Part shown: one piece after another, positions 5,020 to 5,495 of the stretch | Numbering within the stretch: the first letter of the stretch is position 1 | Layout of the letters: the number at the start of each line of letters is the position of its first letter | NCBI GenBank assembly: GCA_025965295.1 | Contig: JAOPXF010000389.1 | Location: 1-5,495 of the forward strand | Source: Nocardioides sp. | GTDB taxonomy: Bacteria; Actinomycetota; Actinomycetes; Propionibacteriales; Nocardioidaceae | Reading direction: 5' to 3' | DNA length: 5,495 nt | Made by a program: the position numbers and the translations under genes | The notes under the pieces: generated by a model | Database searches by the model: none | Seen by the model: the letters and a program-made list of their open reading frames with translations, nothing else | What the model was told of the DNA's origin: nothing

Positions 5020-5495
5020 ATGGCTGACGACTTCGAGCGGATGTGGTCCGACCTCGCGCCCGTGGGGCGATCGGCCTCGTCCGGCGGCTATTTCCGGCAG
5101 CCCTACGAGGCGGCCGAGACCGAGCTGCGGGCCTGGTTCGTGGAGCAGGCGCGCGCCCGGGGGCTGACCGTGGAGGCCGACTCCGTGGGCAACGTGGTGG
5201 CCTGGTGGGACGTCTCCGGCGGGATGGACCGCCGCGGGGTCCTCACCGGGTCGCACCTGGACTCGGTGCTCGACGGTGGGGCGTACGACGGCCCGCTGGG
5301 CGTGGTGTCCGCGCTGGCCGCGGTCGACGTGCTGCGTGACCGGGGGTTCGTGCCCTCGAAGCCGATCGGGGTGTCGGTGTTCGCCGAGGAGGAGGGCTCC
5401 CGCTTCGGGCTGGCCTGCCTGGGCTCGCGGCTCGCGTCGGGGGCCATGACCTGGCGGGCGGCGCGGGAGCTGAAGGACCGCGACGGGGTGTTCCT
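5020..5495 (+). CDS. Allantoate amidohydrolase / N-carbamoyl-L-amino-acid hydrolase family, M20 (3' end beyond window)
   Basis: First 158 residues of a dimetal hydrolase of the AllC/HyuC group, usually about 400-420 residues. These enzymes release the ureido or carbamoyl group from allantoate, N-carbamoyl amino acids or beta-ureidopropionate in the cytosol. Motifs: FERMWSDLAPVGR (5-17), typical family opening; DSVGNV (54-59); GSHLDSVLDGGAYDG (77-91) with metal ligands His79, Asp81 and Asp90; and FAEEEGSRFG (121-130) with general base Glu124 and ligand Glu125. ATG 5020 has a weak GGGG (5010-5013) six bases upstream. An in-frame ATG at 4972 and GTG at 5008 would add a Gly/Pro/Val-rich leader that looks non-coding. 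Substrate cannot be told from the N-terminus. In many actinobacteria a paralogue annotated this way sits in the histidine-utilisation cluster, which could lie beyond the right edge (recalled, not seen). Confidence 0.92.
   Translation, partial: MADDFERMWSDLAPVGRSASSGGYFRQPYEAAETELRAWFVEQARARGLTVEADSVGNVVAWWDVSGGMDRRGVLTGSHLDSVLDGGAYDGPLGVVSALAAVDVLRDRGFVPSKPIGVSVFAEEEGSRFGLACLGSRLASGAMTWRAARELKDRDGVF

Noticed and set aside
4183..5256. A 357-codon minus-strand frame overlapping the nitroreductase and hydrolase genes
   Set aside because: It is Arg/Pro/Gly-rich, crosses both genes in another frame, and shows no family features.

Overview
The window is GC-rich throughout, tightly packed and strongly biased to G/C at third codon positions. 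Its promoters resemble actinobacterial TANNNT -10 boxes set 6-7 nt before an ATG. This points to a high-GC actinobacterium; a Nocardioides-like member of the Propionibacteriales is my guess from gene content and style, not something the sequence proves. Both ends cut through genes.

Layout: five genes are on the minus strand and one, at the right edge, is on the plus strand. In minus-strand transcription order from the right: a nitroreductase-family flavoprotein (4961 to 4341); a PM20D1/carboxypeptidase S-like M20 metallopeptidase (4172 to 2847), joined by an ATGA overlap to a 14-helix DHA2-type MFS transporter (2850 to 1417); a small DUF1992/DnaJ-C28-domain protein (1318 to 749); and the N-terminal two thirds of a Chloroflexus-type malyl-CoA/beta-methylmalyl-CoA lyase (632 to the left edge). 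On the plus strand, divergent from the nitroreductase, starts an M20-family allantoate amidohydrolase/N-carbamoyl-amino-acid hydrolase (5020 to the right edge).

How they work together: only the M20 peptidase and the MFS transporter form a clear operon, most simply an amide or peptide hydrolase with a dedicated transporter. The lyase belongs to C2/C3-CoA assimilation and the right-edge hydrolase to nitrogen or ureide/amide catabolism. Nothing seen links these to each other.

Intergenic DNA is the more unusual part. A 52-bp palindromic element occurs twice in opposite orientation (685-736 and 4189-4240; 44 of 52 positions identical, no gaps), each time just upstream of a minus-strand gene with a probable leaderless start. 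A separate, perfect 22-bp inverted repeat (1343-1364 and 1386-1407) fills the gap between the MFS gene and the DUF1992 gene and carries that gene's likely -10 box. Three genes appear leaderless, while the DUF1992 gene has a near-consensus Shine-Dalgarno sequence. I see no RNA gene, CRISPR array, insertion sequence or phage gene, and no convincing new multi-gene system. The repeats are the best lead.
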